14,201 bases of DNA, taken from contig JBASWO010000201.1 of NCBI GenBank assembly GCA_049276515.1, forward strand, positions 1 to 14,201. The letters run 5' to 3'. Below the pieces are notes generated by a model that saw only the letters and a program-made list of their open reading frames with translations, did no database searches and was not told the origin of the DNA. Position numbers and translations under genes: made by a program. Shown here piece after piece: positions 1 to 6,967 of the stretch; position 1 is the stretch's first letter, and each line of letters begins with the position of its first letter. The stretch comes from JAATFY01 sp049276515. Its GTDB lineage: Bacteria; Pseudomonadota; Alphaproteobacteria; UBA9219.

Positions 1-191
1 GCAATGAAGAAGCGACAGACACACGTTTTGCTGAAGAGCGTCGTCATAAATGTGCAACCAATAGCGGTATGGCAGGTTGTAGTGCGGCTGAACGTGAAGC
101 CAACGTCAATGTTAATACACGCACCAATGCGACAACGCGTCGTGGTTTAGGCGCCGATTTATCTGTTGGAGCAACAGGGGAAGTTCGCTAA
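1..191 (+). CDS. C-terminal end of an unrecognised protein (partial)
   Basis: An open frame enters from the left edge (first full codon at position 3) and reads about 62 codons to TAA at 189-191. The visible residues include a Cys pair (KCATNSGMAGC), then an alternating Asn/Thr/Arg stretch (NVNVNTRTNATTRRG), and end LSVGATGEVR. The alternating polar pattern could be a beta strand or a low-complexity tail, but I recognise no family and assign no function. Support for a real gene is the uninterrupted frame, its end exactly where the convergent glycosyltransferase gene ends (4-base overlap), and a terminator-like hairpin just downstream. The start and most of the protein lie outside the window. 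Confidence 0.5.
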   Translation, partial: NEEATDTRFAEERRHKCATNSGMAGCSAAEREANVNVNTRTNATTRRGLGADLSVGATGEVR

Positions 192-1834
192 GCGGCTTTT
201 AAAATTCCAAGTTTGAGCAACCATGCGACCGTGCGCCAGAGTGACGCGCGGTCGTTGCTTTTAAACTGCTGTAGAATGTTTGATATCGTGCAGTTTGTTT
301 GCCCTGAAACATAATTGATAAGCTTCGTTGCTTCATCTGGTGTGATCATCATATCCAGGCCAAAAATATTAATTTCGTGTTTCCACAAACTTTTAATCTC
401 ATCTGTAGACGCCATAACAGTCAGTTTGGTTGTTTCTAAGAGTGGTGCTGTTGGATAAGAAAGATACATCGTATAGGGATCGGGAACCTGCGGTAGGGCT
501 GAGGGCCAGACTTTTTGATGAGGTTTGGCCTTTCGTTTGTTGGACATCTCTTTCCAGAGGGCTTCATAGGCTGGAATAATGCTCTGCCAACTATAAGTTG
601 GACGCACACGTTTGTGGGCTTTCTCAGCCATGCTTTTACGCTTATTTTTATCTTGAATGAGTTTGATAATGGCTTCTGTTGCCATCTCATAATCTACAGC
701 AACCGATAAGGCACTTTTAGCTAAAAACCCGCCATACATTTCTTTGCCGCTGAGTAAAAGTTCTGAAAGTGCACGACCATTACCAGGGGGTGGTTGTGTG
801 GTTCGGATTAAAAATCCATCTTCACCGTCTGTTACGCTGTCGCGGTAACCGTCCCAATCGCTGATGACGCGTGGCAAGCCCGCTGCCATGGCTTCAATGG
901 GGGTAAGGCCAAAACTTTCCTGCATATTATCAATGAGAGAGAGGAAAATATCACCAGCGGCCCATAATCCTTCTGGAAAACGTGGATCATTATTCGCAAT
1001 AAAATGCACTTTAGCTTTTTTGCATATATCCGCAGCAAGGGCTTGAAACATAGGCCCAGCATCGTCAGGTACAAAATATCCAACCATGACGAGATGTACG
1101 GTGGCACCGGTTTTCTCTGCTGCGCGCTCGGCAGCTTGAAACATCGGAAGAGGATGAGCCTTGATCGCATGGCTTAGGCGTCCCACCCACAATAAAACAA
1201 TATCATCGTCTTTGAAGCCAAGCTTTTGGCGTTGATCACTTCGCTTCGCTGGCGTGCTTATGGCTTCATAGCGCTCGATATCAATTCCGAGCGGAATAAT
1301 GGGTAATTGGACGGGACATTTAAAGTAGGTCCCAAAACGCTGTTGAAGATAAGCGCTGTAATTATCCCAAAAAGCGCTAATCGCGCTGCGCACAGCGTGC
1401 GAGGGGCAAACAATAGCATCATTTTCATCGCTTGGTGTCAGGCAATAGCGCTCAAGCAAATCACCCGTCTCTAAGCCGCCGATCGCATGGGCAAGACCAC
1501 AGAAATTAAAAGCTGCGCCACTGACTTGTTGCCGCTGCCATAAAATATTTTGAACGTGTGGATCGGGACGGAAGATCGTATCAAAATGACCAAAATTTTC
1601 CCGCGCATAACGGCGATCAAGAGCAACAAGGCGGCTTGGATCAAGCTTGGCTTCAGCGGCCATAATCTTAACTTCATCCCAATCTTTGGCATCGCCGACG
1701 AGAAAATTAAATTTCTCCTGCTGGCTATACCGGAAATAAGATTTGATCCAGCTCGAGATAGCAACCTGTAAGCCAAAAATTTCCTTACCAGCATTTGCAA
1801 GGTTAATAGATGTGTAATGGATGGCTGTGGTCAT
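188..1834 (-). CDS. GT4-type glycosyltransferase with a C-terminal winged-helix-like extension
   Basis: This is a 548-residue protein read from ATG at 1834, probably a cytoplasmic retaining glycosyltransferase of GT-B fold that moves a sugar from a nucleotide donor. The evidence is the C-terminal GT domain: a 'LLWVGRLS' strand near residues 214-221, the EX7E motif ESFGLTPIE (residues 306-314) followed by AMAAGLPRVIS, and a DGEDGFLI element. The N-terminal ~200 residues would be the acceptor domain. After about residue 430 comes a ~115-residue extension ending in a short helical module (TPDEATKLINYVSGQ...LLKLGILKAA) that most GT4 enzymes lack. The frame stays open to 1933, but that would overlap recO by 45 bases, and 1834 is the first ATG that avoids this. 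No Shine-Dalgarno is visible. The acceptor is unknown; exopolysaccharide, LPS or protein glycosylation are all possible. Its TAG stop (188-190) overlaps the TAA of the convergent gene. Confidence 0.85.
   Translation of the reverse strand: MTTAIHYTSINLANAGKEIFGLQVAISSWIKSYFRYSQQEKFNFLVGDAKDWDEVKIMAAEAKLDPSRLVALDRRYARENFGHFDTIFRPDPHVQNILWQRQQVSGAAFNFCGLAHAIGGLETGDLLERYCLTPSDENDAIVCPSHAVRSAISAFWDNYSAYLQQRFGTYFKCPVQLPIIPLGIDIERYEAISTPAKRSDQRQKLGFKDDDIVLLWVGRLSHAIKAHPLPMFQAAERAAEKTGATVHLVMVGYFVPDDAGPMFQALAADICKKAKVHFIANNDPRFPEGLWAAGDIFLSLIDNMQESFGLTPIEAMAAGLPRVISDWDGYRDSVTDGEDGFLIRTTQPPPGNGRALSELLLSGKEMYGGFLAKSALSVAVDYEMATEAIIKLIQDKNKRKSMAEKAHKRVRPTYSWQSIIPAYEALWKEMSNKRKAKPHQKVWPSALPQVPDPYTMYLSYPTAPLLETTKLTVMASTDEIKSLWKHEINIFGLDMMITPDEATKLINYVSGQTNCTISNILQQFKSNDRASLWRTVAWLLKLGILKAA
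217..262 (+). terminator. Putative intrinsic terminator inside the 3' end of the convergent gene
   Basis: Positions 227-235 pair with 245-253 as nine base pairs, including one G-U, around a 9-base loop. After a 5-base bulge at 222-226, 217-221 pairs with 254-258 (GCAAC/GTTGC), followed directly by TTTT at 259-262. This is the form of a rho-independent terminator for the plus-strand gene ending at 191, 25 bases upstream. It lies wholly within the last coding codons of the minus-strand glycosyltransferase. The bulge and short T tract make the strength uncertain. Confidence 0.5.
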
Positions 1835-1888
1835 GGGGCGCAGAAGTTTCGATTGCAGTGAGATAGTCTTACCAGTTACATTGATTCT
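1835..1888. promoter_or_regulatory. Short divergent spacer between the glycosyltransferase and recO
   Basis: Only 54 bases separate the two divergent start codons, so both promoters must overlap each other or extend into the opposite coding region. I see no convincing -35/-10 pair and no Shine-Dalgarno before either ATG. Leaderless or weak-leader transcripts would fit, but this is inference. Confidence 0.35.
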
Positions 1889-2656
1889 ATGGAATGGATG
1901 GATGAAGCGATAGTGCTTTCCGCACGCCCTCACGGTGAAAATGGCGCGATCGTTACGCTGTTAACGCCTGAGCGTGGCCGTCATGCGGGCCTGGTTTCGG
2001 GTGGGCAGGGGCATACATCCCAGCCCATTTTGCAGCCAGGGAATTGCATTAAAGCGCGTTGGCGGGCTCGGCTTTTAGATCATCTTGGCAATTACAGTTG
2101 CGATCTTTTAAAGAGCCATGCTGCACCTTGGCTAGATCATCCAGAAATTTTAGCGATTATTGCCAGTGCTTGTGTGGTGACTGAGGCTAGCTTACCGGAA
2201 CGTCAACCCATGCCAGGTGTCTATGCGAGCTTGGCAACACTTTTCAGTATCAATGATCCTGAGTTATGGGGACCTGCCTATGTGAAATGGGAAATAGGTC
2301 TCTTGCAATCCCTTGGGTATGGTATGGATCTCACGCAATGTGCTGCGAATGGTACAGCGGATAATCTGGCTTATGTCAGTCCGCGTACGGGGCGCGCTGT
2401 TTCCATTGATGCGGGTAAGCCCTATCATGAAAAACTATTTCCGCTGCCGTCCTTTCTAATAGGTGCCGGGAGTTGGGAAGCAGCTGATATTTTGCAAGGA
2501 TTAGAGCTCACCGGGCATTTCTTATCGCGCCACGTCTTTGCCCATCCGCATAGCCGTCTCCTTATTGCTCAAGCTGGGGATTTACCCCAGGCCCGTCAGC
2601 GCCTCGCCGATTACTACCGTAAGGCGAGTGAAAATAGACAAGCCGTAGTGGCTTAA
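1889..2656 (+). CDS. recO: DNA repair protein RecO
   Basis: This 255-residue protein has the usual RecO length. RecO acts in the RecFOR pathway: it binds single-stranded DNA and SSB and, with RecR, helps load RecA at gaps. The N-terminus (EWMDEAIVLSARPHGENGAI followed by TPERGRHAGLVSGGQG) is the alphaproteobacterial RecO OB-fold signature. The C-terminal half carries the typical LLQSLGYGMDLTQCA, YVSPRTGRAVS and FPLPSFL segments of the helical domain. ATG at 1889 is chosen because the family usually begins M-[EQ]-W-x-D; ATG at 1898 would remove the first residues of the OB strand. No Shine-Dalgarno is evident. parC follows after 47 bases on the same strand, an arrangement I remember from other alphaproteobacteria, so the two may be co-transcribed. 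Confidence 0.95.
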   Translation: MEWMDEAIVLSARPHGENGAIVTLLTPERGRHAGLVSGGQGHTSQPILQPGNCIKARWRARLLDHLGNYSCDLLKSHAAPWLDHPEILAIIASACVVTEASLPERQPMPGVYASLATLFSINDPELWGPAYVKWEIGLLQSLGYGMDLTQCAANGTADNLAYVSPRTGRAVSIDAGKPYHEKLFPLPSFLIGAGSWEAADILQGLELTGHFLSRHVFAHPHSRLLIAQAGDLPQARQRLADYYRKASENRQAVVA

Positions 2657-2703
2657 AAATTTAAATTTCTTGAGAATCATACGATTACTGCTAACTGATA
2701 GCT

Positions 2704-4962
2704 ATGGCCCGTTCATCAGCTAGATCGCGCACGCCGGAGGGACCTCCCGCCGAGATCGTTGACAAGAAACTCTCCGAAGCATTGTCGGAGAGGTATTTGG
2801 CCTATGCTTTGTCCACCATTATGGATCGCGCCTTACCTGATGTGCGTGATGGTTTAAAACCTGTCCATCGCCGTCTTATGTTCGCGATGCGCGAGCTCAA
2901 ATTAGAGCCCAATTTACCGCCTAAGAAATCAGCACGTGTAGTTGGCGACGTCATCGGTAAATTCCATCCGCATGGCGATGTTGCGGTTTATGAAGCTATG
3001 GTGCGTTTAGCCCAAGATTTCGCGCAGCGTTATCCGCTGGTCGAAGGCCAGGGCAATTTCGGTAACATTGATGGCGATAATGCAGCAGCGATGCGTTATA
3101 CCGAAGCGCGTTTGACAGAAGTTGCGAAGCTTTTGCTTGAAGGCATTGATGAGGATGCAGTTGATTTCCGCTCGACCTATGATGGTAGCGGACAAGAGCC
3201 GGTTGTTCTTCCAGCCGCCTTTCCTAATTTACTGGCGAATGGTTCAAACGGCATTGCTGTCGGCATGGCGACATCTATTCCGCCGCACAATGTCAGCGAA
3301 ATTTGTGATGCTTTAAGGCATCTGATTAAATTCCCCAACTCCCACATTGATAAACTGGTGGGTTTCATGCCGGGGCCTGATTTTCCAACTGGCGGAATCC
3401 TGGTTGAGGGGCGCGAGCAGGTTGTTGAAGCCTATAAAACCGGCCGCGGATCTTTCCGTTTGCGCGCTAAATGGGAAAAAGAAGAATTACGCCAAGGCAC
3501 TTGGCAAATCATTGTCACCGAAATTCCCTATCAAGTGCAAAAATCACGTTTGATTGAGAAAATGGCTGAGCTTTTACAAGCTCGTAAACTGCCGCTTTTA
3601 GATGATGTCCATGACGAATCTGCAGATGATATCCGGCTTGTTCTTACGCCTAAGAGCCGCAATGTTGATCCAGCTGTTTTGATGGAATCCCTGTTCCGTC
3701 AGACTGAGCTTGAGACACGTATATCGCTCAATTTAAACTTACTCGATAAAGACTGCGTCCCGCAGGTGATGGACTTACGCCAAGCGCTCAAGAGTTATCT
3801 CGATCATCGTCAAGATGTCTTGATCCGCCGTTCAAAATATCAATTGGCGCAGATTGAAAATCGCCTCGAGGTCTTGGCTGGCTATCTGATTGCGTATTTG
3901 AACCTGGATAAGGTTATTAAAATCATTCGGACTGAAGATGAGCCAAAACCTATTCTGATGAAGACCTTTAAGCTCACAGATGTACAGGCTGAAGCTATTC
4001 TTAATATGCGTTTACGTAGTTTGCGTAAGCTAGAAGAAATGCAGATTAAGACTGAGCAGGCAGATCTCTCCGGTAAGCAAGCCGCACTTAAGAAGCTGCT
4101 CAAGAGTGAAGACGCGCGTTGGGAGCGTATTGATGCCGAGTTGGTTGATTTAAAGAAAACCTTTGGCAAGAACACTCTTTTGGGTGCGCGGCGTACAGAA
4201 ATTGGTGACGCACCAATTGCACTTGATGTGCCGGTTGAAGCTGTCATTGAACGTGAAAATGTTACTGTTCTCTTATCAGCCAAAGGTTGGATCCGTGCTG
4301 CACGCGGCCATATAGCGGAAGATGCTTCAGCACGGGCCGCAGTAAAATATAAAGAAGGCGATGAGGAGCGTTTTGTCCTTAATGCTGAAACGACGGACAA
4401 AATCCTATTATTCGCAAGCAATGGCCGTTTTTATACCTTGGGCGGCGATAAACTTCCAGGCGCACGTGGCTTTGGTGAGCCCGTACGCATCATGATCGAA
4501 TTACCTAATGATGCTGATATTGTTGGAGTGACGAAATATAAGGCTGATGAGAAGTTCATTGTAGCATCGAGCGATGGTCGCGGCTTTATCGTTAAGGCTG
4601 AAGATGTCTTAGCGCAGACGAAAAACGGTAAGCAGGTTTTGAATGTAGACGGCAAATCAAAAGCCGCGGCCTTCGCGCCTGTCGCTGGCGATCACATTGC
4701 TGTTATTGGCACAAACCGCAAATTATTGATCTTTAAGTTAGATGAAATTCCAGAAATGGGCCGTGGTCGCGGCGTCATTTTGCAGAAATATAAAGATGGC
4801 GGCCTCTCAGATGTGAAATGTTTCAAGCTGAAGGAAGGTTTGGTCTGGAAATCCGGTGATCGCGATCGTACGGAAACAGATTTGCGTGGATGGCTTGGTG
4901 CGCGCGCACAAGCTGGCAAATTGCCACCAACGGGTTTTGCAAGAAATAACCGCTTCTCTTAA
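2704..4962 (+). CDS. parC: DNA topoisomerase IV subunit A
   Basis: This 752-residue protein is the DNA-cleaving subunit of topoisomerase IV, which with ParE (not in the window) decatenates daughter chromosomes. The winged-helix cleavage domain is clear: ALPDVRDGLKPVHRR at ~43-57, GKFHPHGD at 85-92, and AAAMRYTEARL with catalytic Tyr132. A tower and coiled-coil region follows (LEVLAGYLIAYLNLDKVIKIIR), then a C-terminal beta-pinwheel. ParC rather than GyrA is indicated by length, by the absence of a GyrA box, and by the GRGRGVILQKYKDGGLSD and LPPTGFARNNRF tail typical of alphaproteobacterial ParC. Residue 93, equivalent to Ser80 of E. coli ParC, is Val. The ATG at 2704 has no clear Shine-Dalgarno. 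The stop shares bases with that of the convergent downstream gene. Confidence 0.98.
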   Translation: MARSSARSRTPEGPPAEIVDKKLSEALSERYLAYALSTIMDRALPDVRDGLKPVHRRLMFAMRELKLEPNLPPKKSARVVGDVIGKFHPHGDVAVYEAMVRLAQDFAQRYPLVEGQGNFGNIDGDNAAAMRYTEARLTEVAKLLLEGIDEDAVDFRSTYDGSGQEPVVLPAAFPNLLANGSNGIAVGMATSIPPHNVSEICDALRHLIKFPNSHIDKLVGFMPGPDFPTGGILVEGREQVVEAYKTGRGSFRLRAKWEKEELRQGTWQIIVTEIPYQVQKSRLIEKMAELLQARKLPLLDDVHDESADDIRLVLTPKSRNVDPAVLMESLFRQTELETRISLNLNLLDKDCVPQVMDLRQALKSYLDHRQDVLIRRSKYQLAQIENRLEVLAGYLIAYLNLDKVIKIIRTEDEPKPILMKTFKLTDVQAEAILNMRLRSLRKLEEMQIKTEQADLSGKQAALKKLLKSEDARWERIDAELVDLKKTFGKNTLLGARRTEIGDAPIALDVPVEAVIERENVTVLLSAKGWIRAARGHIAEDASARAAVKYKEGDEERFVLNAETTDKILLFASNGRFYTLGGDKLPGARGFGEPVRIMIELPNDADIVGVTKYKADEKFIVASSDGRGFIVKAEDVLAQTKNGKQVLNVDGKSKAAAFAPVAGDHIAVIGTNRKLLIFKLDEIPEMGRGRGVILQKYKDGGLSDVKCFKLKEGLVWKSGDRDRTETDLRGWLGARAQAGKLPPTGFARNNRFS

Positions 4963-5636
4963 GCGCTTGGTGCTGGAGAATAGCTTGCTTTCGATTTCAC
5001 GATTTTTGTGACGTAATCAAGATCGCGTTTCATCATAAAGGGAACGGCGCCGTGCATATCGTTAGCTTCAACCAGCTTTACGCCTGTCTTTAAAAGATCT
5101 TGAGTTTTCTCAGCGCCTTCAAGGCGCATGACTGTTGACGCTGTACTTTGTAAAAAGACAGCCATCAAATGTTTGCTGCCGGTTTTCAGAGCTTGCTTGC
5201 CATCATCTTGCGTTTGTTGGGGTAGAGCCGCAAAGGTTTTGGTATGGGTAAAAGCTTCGATTGTAGCGCGCGTTTCTTGATCAACCTGTGTAGCTGTAGA
5301 GGCTCCAGAAACTGAAGGCATCTGCTGCGCTGTTGCTACGGCTGACTTGGCAGCATTGAGTTCTACAGTGTCAGAGCTTTGGCTATAGGAGGGAGGCATA
5401 AGTGAAAGGGCGGCTGCCGCAAATAAGCCTAAGATACCTGTGCTGGCTACAACAACCGTAGTAGGTGTAATTTTTATAGGTATGGATCTCTTAACAGAGT
5501 GACTGGCTTTGATTGGGTTGCTTGCTTTAAACGCGCCCCTACCTTCAATCAAATTAACCAAGCGAGACCACAAACCAATTTGAGGTGATTTTCTTCTAGC
5601 TTTGAAGAAGCGATCAGAGTCACTACGCTTTAGCAT
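4959..5636 (-). CDS. Unknown single-span membrane protein
   Basis: This 225-residue protein is one I do not recognise. From ATG at 5636 (GGAG at 5644-5647, seven bases upstream) it has a strongly basic N-terminal segment of ~55 residues, including two PIKxS-like stretches. One hydrophobic span follows at about 58-80 (VVVASTGILGLFAAAALSLM). Beyond it is a Ser/Thr/Ala/Gln-rich linker (~82-120) and then a mostly helical domain to the end. The positive charges before the span predict a cytoplasmic N-terminus and a periplasmic C-terminal domain. No enzyme motif or cysteine is visible. It is last in the minus-strand block, 113 bases after rlmN, behind an AT-rich spacer that could hold its own promoter. 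Its TAA overlaps the parC TAA. The good ribosome site, membrane topology and long open frame support a real gene. Confidence 0.7.
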   Translation of the reverse strand: MLKRSDSDRFFKARRKSPQIGLWSRLVNLIEGRGAFKASNPIKASHSVKRSIPIKITPTTVVVASTGILGLFAAAALSLMPPSYSQSSDTVELNAAKSAVATAQQMPSVSGASTATQVDQETRATIEAFTHTKTFAALPQQTQDDGKQALKTGSKHLMAVFLQSTASTVMRLEGAEKTQDLLKTGVKLVEANDMHGAVPFMMKRDLDYVTKIVKSKASYSPAPSA

Positions 5637-5749
5637 TCTCAGTCTCCAATATAAAAAAATAGTAAAAGTAAAATCTTTTAATTGTTAGGTGATTAGATAG
5701 TGGGGCACAAAGAAAATACAATAAGAAAATCAATCTGTAGTGTTACAAA
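5637..5749 (-). promoter_or_regulatory. AT-rich spacer upstream of the unknown membrane protein gene
   Basis: These 113 bases lie between the rlmN stop and the next minus-strand start and are much richer in A and T than the flanking genes. The minus strand reads a TTGTAA-like element, several TATT and TAAT stretches, and a T7 run shortly before the GGAG ribosome site. No -35/-10 pair is close to consensus, and I see no strong rlmN terminator (only a 5-bp AAAAG/CTTTT hairpin). An internal promoter is plausible but unproven. Confidence 0.35.
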
Positions 5750-6922
5750 TTAACTTAAGCCCTGAACTCGTTCTTTTTCCGCAATAATTTTATCGATCGC
5801 AGCGCGCTCAGCGGCGGAAATACGCACGCTTGATGACTTTAACTGCCCACAAGCAGCCATAATATCGCGACCACGCGGCGTGCGCACAGGACTGGCGTAG
5901 CCCGCCGCATTAATTAAATCACCGAATTTCTCAATTGTGCTCCAATCGGAACATTCAAAAGGTGATCCAGGCCAGGCATTGAAAGGGATCAAATTGATTT
6001 TGGCAGGAATGCCGCGGAGCAAACGCACCAATTCCTTAGCATCTACTGGACTGTCATTAATGCCCTTCAGCATGACATATTCAAAGGTAATGCGGCGTGA
6101 ATTGCTTGCACCCGGATAGTCACGGCACGCTTGGAGTAATTCTTTAATGGGGTATTTGCGATTAATGGGGACGATCTGATCGCGCAATTCATCTGTGACA
6201 GCATGGAGGCTGATGGCAAGGCCAACATCCAGCTCTTCACCGCAGCGTTTAATCATCGGCACGACGCCTGATGTTGAAAGCGTGATCTTACGCTTACTAA
6301 TGGCAATGCCTTCACCATGCATAATGATGCGCAAAGCTTTTGCTACATTATCGTAATTATAAAGAGGCTCGCCCATGCCCATCATCACAATGTTAGAGAG
6401 CATGCGCGTATCACGTGTTGATGGCCATTCGCCCAAAGCATCGCGGGCGAGCATAACCTGCATAACAATTTCAGAGGCTTCAAGATTGCGGACAAGTTTC
6501 TGAGTGCCGGTATGGCAAAAACGACAAGTCAGGGTGCAGCCAACCTGACTAGATACACATAAAGCGCCACGGTCTGTTTCTGGAATATGGACGCACTCAA
6601 CTTCTTGACCGTCAGGCATTTTGAGGAGCCATTTCCGGGTGCCATCTTCGGATTGTTGATCAAGGGATATTGTGGGGCGCGCCACAACAAAATGTTCGGC
6701 CAACTTATCACGTGCCGGTTTGGCAAGTGTTGTCATCGCCTCAAAACTGGTGGCACCATGGAAATAAATCCATGACCAGATTTGCTTGGCGCGGAATTTC
6801 TCGAAACCTGCTGCTGTTAGCGTCTCAACCAGTTCGTCATAACTAAGACCAACCAAATTGCGCTTACCATCAATGACGGCTGTCACAGGTGCGAAGTTTT
6901 TTGCGTGATTGCTAATACCCAT
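5750..6922 (-). CDS. rlmN: Dual-specificity 23S rRNA/tRNA (adenine-C2)-methyltransferase RlmN
   Basis: This 390-residue radical-SAM enzyme in the known family methylates C2 of A2503 in 23S rRNA and of A37 in some tRNAs. The [4Fe-4S] motif CTLTCRFC gives Cys129, 133 and 136. Cys122 in LCVSSQVGC and Cys358 in MAACGQLK match the two RlmN-specific cysteines (Cys118 and the methyl-carrying Cys355 of E. coli). GMGEPL at ~183-188 is the SAM-binding GEP element, and ITLSTSGVVP, RITFEYVMLKGIND and PAKINLIPFN are further family blocks. ATG at 6922 is chosen; an in-frame TTG at 6958 would add 12 residues without a better ribosome site. No strong Shine-Dalgarno precedes either. It lies 45 bases after the IalB-family gene on the same strand, probably in one transcript. 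Confidence 0.97.
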   Translation of the reverse strand: MGISNHAKNFAPVTAVIDGKRNLVGLSYDELVETLTAAGFEKFRAKQIWSWIYFHGATSFEAMTTLAKPARDKLAEHFVVARPTISLDQQSEDGTRKWLLKMPDGQEVECVHIPETDRGALCVSSQVGCTLTCRFCHTGTQKLVRNLEASEIVMQVMLARDALGEWPSTRDTRMLSNIVMMGMGEPLYNYDNVAKALRIIMHGEGIAISKRKITLSTSGVVPMIKRCGEELDVGLAISLHAVTDELRDQIVPINRKYPIKELLQACRDYPGASNSRRITFEYVMLKGINDSPVDAKELVRLLRGIPAKINLIPFNAWPGSPFECSDWSTIEKFGDLINAAGYASPVRTPRGRDIMAACGQLKSSSVRISAAERAAIDKIIAEKERVQGLS

Positions 6923-6967
6923 GGGCGCTAAATGCCCGCAAAAGCCTTGCCCTGTCAAAAGTTGCTT

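Noticed and set aside
163..177. Perfect 6-bp inverted repeat CTGTTG-GAG-CAACAG near the left partial gene end
   Set aside because: No T tract follows on either strand and the loop is only three bases, so it does not look like a terminator.
832..1170. 112-residue minus-strand open frame inside the glycosyltransferase gene
   Set aside because: It lies in another frame on the same strand as a clear GT4 coding region and shows no recognisable motif.
1835..1933. N-terminal extension of the glycosyltransferase by 33 residues
   Set aside because: It would overlap the recO start by 45 bases, and the added residues show no family similarity. ATG at 1834 gives a natural start.
3882..4421. 179-residue minus-strand open frame opposite parC
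   Set aside because: It is antisense to well-conserved ParC sequence and is Ser/Arg-rich, as expected for a shadow frame.
4915..4931. Palindrome TGGCAA-A-TTGCCA near the parC end as a terminator
   Set aside because: A one-base loop cannot form a normal hairpin and no T tract follows on either strand. It is also within ParC coding sequence.
6923..6958. TTG start 12 codons upstream for rlmN, whose first bases read TTGACA
   Set aside because: It has no better ribosome site than ATG 6922. The TTGACA match to a -35 box has no matching -10 at suitable spacing.
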